64,000 bases of DNA, taken from positions 62,001 through 126,000 of the forward strand of contig ADNK01000149.1 of assembly GCA_000320545.1 (NCBI GenBank). The letters run 5' to 3'. Origin of the DNA: Bigelowiella natans CCMP2755 (lineage: Eukaryota; Cercozoa; Chlorarachniophyceae). The position numbers and the translations under genes were made by a program. The notes under the pieces are model-generated. The model had not been told where the DNA came from, did not search any database, and saw nothing but the letters and a program-made list of their open reading frames with translations. This document shows, piece after piece, positions 23,430 to 35,649 of this stretch; the first letter of the stretch is position 1; every line of letters starts with the position of its first letter.

Positions 23430-24572
23430 TCAGCATTCGCCAGTGTATTTTGGCCAAAATTCAGCGTGAATTTCCCTACAAAATCCTTCTTCGACTGCAA
23501 AAAAATATTTCGAAAGAAATATCAAATCGTACCCCATCATTACTCGACTTTTCCATTAACATCGTCATCGCTAGACAAAGTATCATGTTTAGGATTCTTC
23601 AATAAATTCCATATTTATGAATACCTGGCCCTTTGACCTCCACTCTACTACCCTGAGCTTTTGAGAAAACAGTCCTCGATGATAAACTGGAAAATTAACG
23701 CAGATGATGGGCATGAGCAGAAACTTTGAAATTATGACGATGGGAAAGTTTTGTTATGACATTGAACGAAAGATTTTAACAAAAAGTTCCTTTTGATTCT
23801 TGCCAAATGAACAAACCACTGATAAGACAATAAACTTACCGTAAAGCTGGGTCATGAGGTTTAGGTGCAGAGATTTTGTACAATGCAGTGTCGGAGCATC
23901 CATAGACAACCCTAACACGTTTCAGACTCTTAGTATGGCAGCCGTAGCGATAATTTGTTGGTCATGGTGGAGGAAAATCGAACAAGATATATGTGCTCCT
24001 ATCCACCTCTTGATCCCAGCCCAATAAATCGCTCCAGCGCACATGCAGCAAGGTTCCGTTGAAGTGTATAGTGCGCATTCGCCTAGCCTTTCTCTGGAAA
24101 ATTTCTTTGTCGCTATCCGAATCTGGAAGGTGAGAGACAATTATTTTGACAATTTACCGATTGTTTTGAAGCTACCAAATTAGTCTCCGCATGGCCGGTC
24201 GTATCCTTCTCGGTTACAACTGTATTCTCAGCAGTTGCAATGATGCGTCGAGACGGTACGTGCACCTACTTGAGTCGTTTGGTAAATTCACATGAACAGG
24301 GGGTACCAGGCGAGTTTCATACCAAAAGCGCCCCGAATGGATGATTCCCTTTATTTACAGCCTTACGAGCTATCATGACCTAGTTTACACCGTCAATGCT
24401 TACAAAATAAAAGCAGAAAAGATAATGTGGAAACTTGACGTACAGATTCTCGGATGAGATCTTCGTCAGTCCTGCCTTTTATGTCGATATCAACAACCTA
24501 GATCATCGTAGATTGTTATCTACAGGTAATTAGCAGGGCGTGGAAACTGCGTCAGTCAACCTGAAGCGCCAT
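23430..24572 (-). CDS. Nucleoside deaminase (guanosine deaminase / TadA-like)
   Basis: Eight minus-strand exons, 5' to 3': 24561-24572, 24444-24497, 24323-24379, 24158-24265, 24007-24122, 23840-23926, 23625-23686 and 23430-23494 (TGA), 186 aa, all in phase. Zinc-site motifs are complete: TTGHAE (His66, Glu68) and STEPCCMCAGAIYWAGI (Cys102, Cys105). RKAVNKGNHPFGALL precedes them and VVYGCSDTALYK follows. The C terminus ends HAEFWPKYTGEC, as in guanine/guanosine deaminases. Length and layout fit the plant GSDA / bacterial GuaD branch of the cytidine-deaminase superfamily. No separate targeting signal is seen. A tRNA adenosine deaminase cannot be excluded from sequence alone. Confidence 0.87.
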
Positions 24573-24574
24573 GG
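24569..24574. promoter_or_regulatory. Overlapping divergent start codons in one CCATGG
   Basis: The palindrome CCATGG gives an ATG on each strand: 24571-24573 for the + gene and 24572-24570 for the deaminase. If both starts are used, each 5' UTR is antisense to the other gene's coding sequence. Confidence 0.5.
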
Positions 24575-25267
24575 ATCTTTGTAATGAGATGGTTACAGGA
24601 GAAAAGGAAAGACAAGAGAAAGGGTCAGCTTCTGCAAAAAAACTGAAAATAAAGGACTCTCACCTCCTGTTGCCGCTGAGATACCTGAATAGCTTCACAC
24701 CTATAGTGGCAATGGCAGCACCCCCAGCCGCAGCCGCCAAATACGGAAGCGCGCACTGTGAGGGTCGTGTGGAGGAAGCTGCCATCGAAAATCGCTCGCT
24801 GCACGAACGGGTGTTGTAGGAGTTGTTCCGAAACATCTTGTCGTTTTGTAAAAAACCGCATGTATTTCTCTAAATAATACAGCACATTCCATTCCATTAC
24901 TTTGAAAAAGGCAAGCATTGAACCAACGACGGAGCAGAAGAATGTCGTACAAAACATACCCGGAGAACTTTCGAATACTCAATTCGTCTCGAAATACCAT
25001 AACCAGGAGACGACTGACCTAAAAGTTCGCAGGGATGATAAAAATAATAAAAATAAAAAATAGATATATCTTCGATTACATATTGTCTAATTGCATCTGC
25101 AGACAGAAATTATTAAAGCGTTAAAAACAAACACGAGCAGTGATGTCACCACGGTGTGTCTAGGTCCGACCCTTCCTTGCCCACCTCTGCATTCACCGTT
25201 GCTTGACGAGTACGTGATCCAGGTAAGAGGATTTCCTGGGCTAGCACGGTCTGTACGGAGCGTCTGA
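24571..25267 (+). CDS. Small protein of unknown function
   Basis: Exons 24571-24815, 24883-25024 and 25103-25267 keep frame (about 184 aa). The protein opens MDLCNEMVTGEKERQEKG, has an Ala/Pro run (MAAPPAAAAKYG), then FTFHSITLKKASIEPTTEQK and TEIIKALKTNTSSDVTTVCL. I do not recognise it. The end is uncertain: after DEYVIQ there is a strong donor (CAG/GTAAGA) at 25225, but reading through gives a stop at 25267 and no convincing later exon was found. The start ATG lies in the same CCATGG as the start codon of the divergent deaminase gene. Confidence 0.5.
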
Positions 25268-25523
25268 ACCACCATATTTCGGTAGAGTTGTTACAGGTTT
25301 AGTCTTACTCACGCAAAGCACTGACACACGTCCGTCCGTTTTAATGTTTGCTTGCAATAGATCTAGGTCATAATTTCCTCCCATGCACTTAAATTCACTC
25401 TTAAACTTCTTTCTCTGCTGATTCTTCGCTGCACTGACTACACCGGTGTTTGCTCTGGCTTTACCATCTCTGCCCTGGCATGGTCATTCCTTGATCTCCA
25501 TGATCTGTTATATCAAATAAGAT

Positions 25524-27964
25524 ATGCGGGGTTTACCACCTGGGCGTAGGATGTGGCTGGTGGCTGCAGTGGCCCTCGTGGCAATTGGCCTCGTTCTAGA
25601 AGCATATCAGGTGATGACTGCGGTGTCATCATCGCAGCAGCTGCCAGGAGTCGTAGATCTAGCGCAAAATGGTGGTGAAGATCAAGACATACGGCACTCG
25701 GTGCTCAAGGATATTGTCCAGGTGGAAAAAGAATGAAGAAATTCTGTTTAATATCATCCTATCTACTTGCTGCATTTCTCCCCTCTCACCAGGTATCCTT
25801 CAGCTGATGTACGTCGTTCTTATCCAGGTCTTGACGCCCTCGGAGAGAGGACGAATGGTCTCCATATTACGAGAGTCTCTTCATACGAATCAGACCCACA
25901 CCAATCCAAAGGAAAATAAAAATGATGCAGGGAAGTCCTCTTCATCATCATCATCATCATCATCCTCCACCACCACCACCACCACTGCTGTCTCAACATC
26001 AGACGAGTCTTCAATCAAATTTGAGTTACCCCCGAAAGTTGTGAAGAAGGAGCCAGAGCAGCCGCACAAAGAAAAGCCTAAAGAAAAGGTATTATAGGTA
26101 GGTTGTATATTTGCGAGTAGTGCTCTTACGTCATCACTCCCCTCTATCCGTATTACCACAGAAGCCTCCAACGACATCCGAGTCTGGGGAGGGAGGCAAG
26201 GTTCTTGCTAAGAATTCACAAAGAGGAAAGCAAATTTTGGACAACGCTCGCAGTAGAATCAAATACTTCTGAGCAAATGTTGTTCTTCTTTTTTCCTTCT
26301 TGTTCTGTTTGTGATAGACAATTCAGGTTGATTTAGGCGGTGATCCAGGCTCCATGCCGTTGTCGCACGGCCTGCAAGGGGGGTCCCGCGTCGTATTAGA
26401 AGGGACGTTTCTGGGAGGTTGTTTTGCCCTTGAGCTGATGGATAAGGATTCTAAGAATATACAGCACCACCTCAACTTTAGGTTGGTATTAATATTAGCA
26501 AAAGAAGTAATAGTAGTAGTGTAAGAAGTAACAGTAAAGCTCCATCAACGTCCATGTTCTGGTCCAATCTCTACCCGTACTCTTCTCTCTCTCTCCCCTC
26601 CTATCACTCACTTGTATATGCGCAATATAGGCCAAAACGAGGCCAGGTGGTGTCGTCCACCTACTTGGGGGGGTGGGGTACTGAGTATGTACACAGCGGA
26701 ATGCCTCTTGAAGAGCAGCAAAAGTTCTCTGTCGTCCTGGATATCATCAAGCCAGCAGAGGTGTGATTGATTGATGATGTTGCACGGTGTCGAATTCCTG
26801 CCTCACCCCCTTCCACCCTCCTCCTTTCAATTCTTCATCTCCCAGCTGATGCTGCTACCTCATGGTGGTAATTTGACGGCATTTGCTGCATATTATTTAT
26901 TGTAGGAGCGGCAGCCATGGACCCTCTCCGCAAAAGCAAACGGCAAGACAGTCTTCGAATCGGTTGATACTTAAAGAATGCCATCATTTTCATACTGTCA
27001 TCATTGCTATCATCATATTTGCTACTTCCTACGGCTGTGTGCTATACTAGAGGGGTAGTAAATGACAACTCCTTAGCATTCTGCGATCGATCGATCACAC
27101 AGCGGGCGCAAGCAAAATACCAATTGAGTTGAGAAAGTTATCATATTTGAACGCCCTTTTCACCATCTTCTTCCTCTTCCTTCTTCCTTCGCCTGTTTCG
27201 TCGTCCTCCTCTTCCCTTGCAGCTCCTGATACCTGATTTCTTCCTGGTGAAGAAAGTTCGTGTCCATGACGGATGTTCCAAGCAAGCGCATAATAAGTTC
27301 GGGAGTTGTTCCTTTTCAGAGAGATGATGATGATGATGATGATGATGATAACAATGATGGTTTATGTCATCTGTGCTGGAGTAATGATGATCGCTCGGTG
27401 CACTTTATCCTCAACAGATCATGTATTAACACAAATATGCATTTATACATCTGTACTGAATTCGCCTTCTCCTTTCTGTGATATTGATTGGTTGTCATGT
27501 TACGTGCACACTCAGATACGATGTGCTGAAAGTTGTGGGTGCCCCGAAAGACGCTCTAGAACCTCCCAAGATGGAATTCAATGAGAAGGTGATCATGCGT
27601 GTTTGCGTGTGGGTGGTGTATGTATCTATGTACGTGTGTATGCTTAGGTACAGCTTTCTACGATATAGCATCATCATCATCATCATCATCATCATTACCA
27701 GGTGACCCCTGAGGGCCCTTCTGAGAAAACGATCATGCTTATCGGAGTCCTCTCCGCCCCGAAAAACCAGGTAGTAGTAGTGGTAGTATTATCAAATCAA
27801 CGAATCTGTAGTGAGTATTTGGGAGGGAGGAGATAGTGGAGGTGGAGGAGGAGAAGGATGCAACATCGCCACGGGTGTCGTCTTCGTGTTACGGAGTGAG
27901 TTTGCAGTGATGATGGAGTATCATTGGACGCGAAAACAAACATATGTGTGTGTGTGTGTGTGTG

Positions 27965-28000
<36 letters not shown>

Positions 28001-28068
28001 AAACAGCGCGGCTCGCAACGGCGATCTTGGTTAAACCACAAATTCTGCACGTCGGGGTATACAAATGC

Positions 28069-28099
<31 letters not shown>

Positions 28100-29107
28100 T
28101 TCATAGGCGGTGACTGCGGGACACGGCTGTTGACTGATAGTAGCAAGATTGATGTATCATAGGAAATAGTATGCATGCTATTTTCTACAATTCTTTATTG
28201 ATGCTTCATTGGAACAACCCCTCACATATCCTAATTATACGATGATGATGGTGTTGACAGTGAAGGCCTTGTAAGATTCTTTGTCGGAAAATCAGGAAAT
28301 GAGAGGATCGATAATGTTCGTTATAGTTGTACCCGTCATCAGCATCAGCATCACTATCGCCATCACATAATAGTACCCGTTATTCTCCTTCCTCCTCCTC
28401 CTCTGCTATCCTCAATGATTCTAACATAATAATTCATCGTCAAGAGAGAAGAGAGAAAGAGAGTGAGAGAGAGGGGGGGGGGGGGGATGGAGGGGGGAGA
28501 GAGTCCTAAAGATTTATTCCATCTTCTTTATACGACAGATGGTGATCGAGGAGAATAAAAAGACAGGGGACATCATCATCCTTCCTGACCACAAGGTAGT
28601 TAAGTGGCAAGCAGCAGCAGCAGCAGCACGCATGCATCAGCAGAAGAGCATATGCAAATTTTGACAATAATAAGTGGATATTGGATGATGATGATGATGA
28701 CGATGATTATTGGCTAATACAACAAACGAAATACAGTGAAACAGCGATGCTGCTTAGTACAAGGAATGTAGGAGACAACAACCACAAAATCCTACTTGCA
28801 GCAGCAAAAAAAACACCATATTCATTATTATCATCACTATCATTATTATCATTACTACTAGTAATATTTAATTGTTTATTCTATTCTAGGAGGACTACTA
28901 TAATATAGCAGGGAAAACTGCTGCGATGGTACATTACGCCGTGAACACCGGTGTGAAGTTTCTCTTAAAGGTGGTAGCTAGCTGCGCTGCTCTTATCTGC
29001 CTATGTAGCCAGTTAAATAGATATCATTATGACGAGGAGTGGGAAGAAGAAGAAGAAGAAGAAGAAGAAGAAGAAGAAACAAATGCGCAAAAGGAAAGAA
29101 TATGGAG

Positions 29108-29148
<41 letters not shown>

Positions 29149-30582
29149 AACACCATATTGACTCTGGGGGCGGAACCATAATATCGGCAATACCACCCTC
29201 GTCGCGAATATCGTCGTTATCAATCATCAGTCGTCATCATCACCGTTGCTTCTTCCTCTTTTTCACAAACACAATAATACGCACACTGTATCTCCGGGGC
29301 GTCTTATTTGCCGTATTCGCCTCGGTCGTAAGTGATGCAAGATTAATAGCAAGAGAATTGGTAGCAAAAAGATCAGCAGCCTGCATCCTCTCTCCTGTGT
29401 ACGCTGTAGTTGTCTTCTCAACAGAATAAGGCGCTAACGAGTAAAGAAATATGTGCTATTGTACGCATCATTTCTCTCTCTCCTTCGCCGTCACTTGATA
29501 TGCTCTGCAATATATCAGTATAGTATATTGACACGCGTATGAATACTAACATTGCGCAACATCATTATCACTATTTCTACGCAGTGCGATGACGACACTT
29601 ATGTAGACGTCGATCAGATTAGGCAAGGTGATATTCGTGTTGGTTGTTTGAGCGTGGTGTTGCTGCTATTGCCCAACAGTGCTTCTTGTAGGAAGGAGCA
29701 GTAGAAGTAGTGGTGGTGGTGGTGGTTGTAGCGGATGTACGACGACCAATCTCAGTACTAACATCGAGACGCAGCTTCGTCGATTATGCAATGAAAATAA
29801 GAACAATTATGTTAATATGGATAGTTAAGATTGTTTATTCCTTGCTATGATGGCGACAAATTCCTAATAGGCATCAGTGGCGCTGGGGGAGGCCTCGTGC
29901 TAGCAGCAATAACGTGAGAGAATGCAACAATATTCGAATGAGAACGCATTGACTGTGTGCCAGGAGAAAGGGGAGAAGGGGTGGGAGATTTGTTACGGTT
30001 TCTGTTCTATTTCATCCACAATGATGCTCGTAACACACACACACACACAAACAAATACACACGTACGTACACTGGCTGGATATGGTACTTATCACCACTA
30101 CATGTTGCCAGATACAACGGAGGAGCGCAAAGGAGTGGAAAGTGGGCCATGCCGACATCCGATTACGCGCCAAGCAGGTGTAGTCTTGGACCAAATACAA
30201 CGACGACAGGACGACAGAGAACACAGCCTAAACTACTACCGTGGAACTTCCTGACTAGTATCGCAGTTGTTGATATTCACGTTTTCTCTCTAGTTCTCCA
30301 TGGGTTCGTCGTTAGTAATATGACGATAATGATGATAATGATGATAATGTTGTTGCTGTTGTTGTTTCGAAAATGGCCCTGCAGATACCCACCGTTCCCT
30401 CATGGCCCAGGCTACGTCATTGGCATCGACATCCTGAAGCACGCTCACAAAAAACTTAACGTCAGATTAACACTCATATAGCGGCACGCGTGATGATGGT
30501 GATGATGATGATGATCGTTTATTCATGAAGAGCAACACACACACACACACACACACACACACTTAAACACGTATACACATAT

Positions 30583-30629
<47 letters not shown>

Positions 30630-31265
30630 TATACATAAATTAAAATATACAATATCGCGGCGCACTCACACAACGTAGGCCGGCACGCTAAGACCACTTG
30701 CCCTTGAAGACGTCTCCATGGGAGTATGGGTTGACTCACAGAATATATTAGGAAAAAACATCTGAACCTAAAGCGTAGATTCACTTACAAACACATTCGC
30801 ACGCCTAACTATGAGGTGTGGCGTGTGTTGACGTGCTGCATTTCAATGGCCGCTATATCTGCAAGATAAGCTGTTGTGCATCTGTGTGCTGTGAGCGATT
30901 AGTTTCCCCCTCTCCACCATGCATGATCATCATTGCTTGTTTTTAGATTGATGATGCACGCAAGAACGGCATCCATGTCAACTACCAGTCTCGCAAAGGT
31001 GGGTGGGGTGTGGTGGCGATTGTTTCTTCTCTGTATCGTCGTTTTAAGGGAAAAGTGAAGATAAAGAACAAGAAGAGGAGGAGAGGAATTTTACGCGCAG
31101 TAGGAGATGATGAGGAGGGGAGGCTTATGAAAATAGATAAGAGAGAGAGAGAGAGAGTGATAGAATGATAGAATTACCATCTTCCGTCCTTCACTTACTT
31201 TGCTCTTCTCACTGCCAGGATCGAGTAGAGGCTCTGTGAATATTGGCGGGTTGTTATTACGATAA
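25524..31265 (+). CDS. Galectin-GT31 beta-1,3-galactosyltransferase (plant GALT type)
   Basis: Twenty exons in phase: 25524-25721, 25828-26088, 26162-26200, 26327-26481, 26631-26760, 26906-26962, 27223-27296, 27516-27588, 27702-27770, 28001-28056, 28261-28315, 28539-28595, 28890-28970, 29585-29627, 29871-29913, 30112-30177, 30385-30460, 30679-30729, 30947-30998 and 31219-31265 (TAA), about 560 aa. The N terminus is a type II anchor (MWLVAAVALVAIGLVLEAYQ), followed by a Ser/Thr-rich stem. A galectin-like domain (about 167-280) has GSRVVLEGTFLGG, HLNFR and WGTEYVHSGMP. The GT31 domain has IGVLSAPKNQ, RRSW, VRFFVG, GDIIILPDHK, CDDDTYVD (DDD at 437-439), GKWAMP, YPPFPHGPGYVIG and LALEDVSMGVW. This order is that of Golgi hydroxyproline O-galactosyltransferases of plants. 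The donor of the 27223-27296 exon is weak. Confidence 0.9.
27944..27998 (+). repeat. (GT)n tract directly before a splice acceptor
   Basis: The GT run ends in GCAG at 28000, the acceptor of the GT31 exon starting at 28001. It takes the place of a pyrimidine tract. Confidence 0.85.
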
Positions 31266-32069
31266 CCTATAAATCCGGCACATACAACACTTACAAATAG
31301 TGCAATGCATGTGTATGCGACGATGTGGCGACGGTGTGATCTACGTGGGGTTAGGAAGAGTAGGAAGCGTCATCATTCTTGCTACTAATTGATAATGGAT
31401 GTTTTTTCGGTTGTAATGATGATCTTTCTTTGTGTTGCTGGGTCGCATCGTCGGTGATTGTCCCTGCTGTAGATGTCACCCTGGCGCGATGATCAGCCAT
31501 TATATGCTCCCAGAACAAATGGTTTGTATGTGGGATAAACAGCAAAGGTGATGCTGCAGCTAGTGGTGGTGCTTGTGGTGGCTATGGTGAAGACAACCAC
31601 GAGTCATGAATCTCTTTGTATACATTGGTGGTGGAGGAACGCGCGTGATGACGGCGGCGACTTTGAATTACCTTTCGACGATGCAACATGTGATATGAGC
31701 TGCTTTTTGCTACTACTGCTGCTACTAGTGATGATGATGAGACAGCACCATATATAACAGATATGATAGATAAGAAGCTCAAGGGACAAATGAACATTAG
31801 CAATATATGCCTGATGATAATGTTGGTATCTGACGAAGATGTCGAATCGTTGTTATAGCTATCTGCCAATTGTTTCCGGTGTTTACTCATACTCACTTAC
31901 ACCTCTCATCCATCAGGGGGGAGTCCAATCTTTGTTGTTAGTAGTCGTCGAGGCAGTCGTTGGTTGAAAGATTGAAGATGCGTGCAGATCACTGGCTGAC
32001 AAAAAAGAATTTGATCGAAAGCGATGAGTCCGAAGTTTTACTAGCTCAAAACGTGCGCATTTTGATGTA

Positions 32070-32190
32070 AGACGGATGTAATTAATCAATTATATTTGTT
32101 CAATGGTCATCCTTATTTAGCTATGCGATGCAGCGGCTACAGCGCTAATGTTGAACATGTTGGTTTCCGCTATATGATGTGTTTCATGCA
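32070..32190 (+). repeat. Dispersed ~120-bp element, copy 2
   Basis: Diverged copy of the element at 7391-7510, same orientation. Conserved blocks are AGACGGATGTAAT, GTCATCCT, GCAGCGGCTACAGCGCT and GTTTCATGCA. It lies about 800 bp downstream of the GT31 stop. Confidence 0.6.
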
Positions 32191-32725
32191 ATATCAAGTG
32201 CATGTTCGTTGTTTTGGTCTGGAATGTACATGTAGCTGAGTCATAGCGAACCAGCCCTACTAGCCTAGCTAGCTAGCTCGCTGGCTGTTTCATCGCAGCA
32301 TGCTGGTCTACATGTTGGCTGACATCCCCATGCGATGATATGGGACATTTCACGAATGTGCAGTGATGACGAAGAACTTGTGTGAATTTAGCTCGCCTCT
32401 CTCGAACCGATGTGCATTCGCTGCCCAGAGCCTCCGCAATCAGATGGACTCCAGCTTGACACACACGCGCCAATGTCTAGGAAGGCACAGCACAGCTGTC
32501 CAGATTTGAACGATGCTGCTGTGCGGGCTAGCTAGCTAGTTGCCAACATCAGCATGCAGATGATGACAATTTTTGGGAGAAAAACAAAAAAAAACAAGTC
32601 AGGAATTGTTCCAGACTAGCAGAAGCCATGCTAGCATGCTGTGCATTGTGATTGGAGTTGTGTCTTTTGCATGTTGACACATTTAAATGTGAACTTGCAT
32701 CGCGCAGGCCCGCAACACGTATATT

Positions 32726-32886
32726 GACATAAAGTCTCTATAGCGTACGTACCGGGTTTTCGGCACATATGTTACTCTAACACACATGTGGCTCAAAAAC
32801 ATATGTACTGAGCTACATGTGTTTGGTGTGATGTGAACTACAAATGTTCGCACGTGCGTACGCTATATAGACATAAAGTCTCTATA
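32726..32886. repeat. 17-bp direct repeat with inverted flanks
   Basis: GACATAAAGTCTCTATA occurs at 32726-32742 and again at 32870-32886. The first copy is followed by TATAGCGTACG and the second is preceded by its reverse complement CGTACGCTATA. Confidence 0.8.
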
Positions 32887-33455
32887 CACGGGGCTAGCCC
32901 CCTGTCTCGACTTTCTACATCAAGCTCGTTGTTCGAACTGATGACGTTTCAAGTGCCATTGACAGGGCTCCCTGTGCGATGCAGACTTGGACGCGTGCCT
33001 TTGCAGCCAAGTGCACACGTGGATTCATCAACAATAATTCATCGCGACATCCATCTCGACTTTCATTTTCCCCCGCCTAACTACATGCTGATCGTGGCAA
33101 GCGGCCTGCGCACAGCGTTGCTATCAGACTACACGCTCTACATATGCTCGACAAATCTCTGGTTGGATGGTGGGCGATATCTTTTATACATTAACTTGTG
33201 ATTTGCTTGCGATTCATAGGTAATGGAAGCATGAAGAAGAAGAAGCTCATATACTTTCAATTCTAAAACTCGATTAAGCTTTCGGCGCCATCGCCACCTT
33301 TTACTTGTTCACTTATCTTGTGCCGCCCCAGCGGCCGACACACGATCGAACGTAGGAACTACTATCCGTCCGAAAACTCTTTGTACTGAAAAGGTTGTTA
33401 TCATCATCTTCTTCTTCATCATAATCATCATCATAGCATCATCCAGCAAACCTTA

Positions 33456-35269
33456 TCAATCATAATGCTGGTGCTGAATTTGTTGGCGTCGCCTATCGCG
33501 AAGCCGATGGTTGGACGACACGGTCTTGTAGGCCACGTAAACACCTCCTCCAGCAATCCCGCACGTGAGTAAGAGGTAACCGATCACAACGCTAGTCGCA
33601 CCCAACAATGCAAGGCCATAGAAAGCCATCCCACTTATCTATGGTGCAGAGAAGGAAAACATATGGTGTTTAGTATGTCTTCACAATACTATGTTGCACG
33701 TAATCCATTTACTGCAGATTTCGTTACGTCCCCACATCACCCTAACCCCTTGTGTAACAATATCGCTTTTTGTTGGTAAGTCTATGGATGATAAACTAAC
33801 AGAGCTGCTGACACACAAGTTTATATTATGCTTTTGGCTGTATATGAATTAAATAACAACTCATCGCTTTGTTTCAAGAACACTTTGCGATTTGAGAAGC
33901 AATTTGGAACATTATCTGTTAACTTTTCGCGAATGAAGATGCTGGGGTGTGATGTGATCAGCGGCTATGACTAATGGAACTTACAAAGGACGGCTGGAAG
34001 GAGCGGATAACCCAAATGATAGAGAATGTAAAGTTAATGAGCGTGAGGAAGAATCCAATGGTGAAGTTGAACGCAATCTGGAATATTTTAATATTGGCCG
34101 TCAATTGTGTGCAACAAAAGCGTAATGAATCTTTGTGATACTTCACACAGGCATTCAAATCAGCAATTTCACAAATATCATCATCATTCCGAATAATCGA
34201 GATCTAAAAACCCAAGTAGTTTTCTTCTTCTTCAACGACATGCTGCAGGCAGGAGGGAAGCATATTCATTTTAGTGCCGTGCTGAATCAAGAAAACAATG
34301 TGGTTATGGACGTGTAGGGATAATCTCACCTGCAGGACCCAACGAATGATGAATTGTAGACTTTCTTCGTCGCGCCGTTGGGTGAATAGTATAGAGGTGA
34401 TTGCATCCCAAAGTGTCTGCCGTTTTGCGAAGGCCTTCCCAGCGTCAACTTTCTCCCAAAACTTCTGACGTGCTTCACTAAGCCCTCGATTGCTCCACAA
34501 TCCAAGCTTGGACTTCGCATCTGTTACGATCAATTTCACTTCTTCGGAGTATTAATTCACAGTTGATACTTGCGTGCGTGCTTTGTACAATGCTCTCACA
34601 GTATATTATAGTGCGCCCTTGTGTTTTTGATGGAAGAAAACTTGGAAATTACATACCTGACTCAATGGAATCGATTTTTGACTCAACCTTCTTCAGTTCC
34701 GCCTCATATTCACTCCTCTTACTCCAGAGCTCGTTCACAATCTTAGATTTCTCTTCGTCCAAACGCCAGTAAAGCGGGATACCGCCCGTATGAGCGTTCA
34801 TCTCCTTGTCTAACTCATTAATCTTGACGACGATTGGTGTCCTAATTTCCCGGATACCCTCCGCATCTTCCATGATGGCCATATATTGGGCTTCCATCTG
34901 CGGTAGGTTCAAAGTGAAAATGAGATTTGCACAGAAATGGTTGCGAGTCCACTTCTCTATTCTCCCATCACAAAAGATGTGCAAAAAGAGAAACTTCGCG
35001 ATGTTTCTCCACTCAATCAAGAAAACACCCACTACCTATCCTTCCAATTAATACCAATTCCCCCTAATGTAATGAATCTCTTTATCGAGGTGTACCTCCT
35101 TCGTGATTTCCACCGGAGCTCTCGCTATTAGCATGATATAAAGGCCTAGAAGCCAAAGGAACCAAGCAGTGGCCTTCTTGGGAGTTGTAGGGCCAATGGC
35201 CTGAGCCACGACGGTCAAGCCCCCCTTTCCCTCGCTTTGGCTTCGTACGACACTAGTGTTGTCGGCCAT
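33456..35269 (-). CDS. Membrane protein with a central coiled coil
   Basis: Five minus-strand exons, 5' to 3': 35096-35269, 34657-34897, 34330-34541, 33985-34077 and 33456-33638 (TGA), 300 aa, fully in phase. A first membrane segment (ATAWFLWLLGLYIMLIA) near residues 34-50 is followed by a soluble, charged, helical region (about 59-205; EEKSKIVNELWSKRSEYEAE is coiled-coil-like). Then come two or three further segments (AFNFTIGFFLTLINFTFSII; GLALLGATSVVIGYLLLTC) and a short basic tail. The layout recalls plant membrane proteins of an uncharacterised family (UCP022280), but I recall this only loosely and do not assign it. The gene is divergent from the ankyrin gene, 380 bp apart. Confidence 0.75.
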
Positions 35270-35649
35270 TTCGAGATAGGTGCCGGCAACACGCAAGCAA
35301 CGGATTCGTTTTTGTTATATTTGGAAGCTATTTTCTTACTGCGACAACATCTTTGTGGAGGATCTTGAGTTTGCCCAAGATCCGCAACTCTCTGCGGAAA
35401 TGAAAGGAGTTTGCGCTCTGTATCATGCCATGTATCTTGACGTAGGGCTGAAATGATAAAGAGGGTCGAATCAAGAAGTACGACATATATTACATGCTGT
35501 CGTAGATAAATATTCAATGTAGTTTTTATCAAGAAAGGGCCAGCCGAATCAAAATCGTATCATCACAACCGTCTCTAGTCTTGAGCAACCCTCTATGAAA
35601 ATATGAACGCCTCTGGGGTTAGTGGTGAAACGTGAGGACTTTTCCTGTG

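Larger units (their letters stand above)
31266..33455. other. Long 3' spacer between convergent genes
   Basis: No exon is supported. It holds copy 2 of the dispersed element, the palindrome-rich segments at about 32250-32560, and a 17-bp repeat pair at 32726 and 32870. ORFs at 31351-31545 and 32833-33201 have no family or splice support. Confidence 0.55.

Noticed and set aside
31351-31545. Short minus-strand ORF in the GT31 3' spacer
   Set aside because: No splice partner, no family resemblance, and a composition that fits chance.
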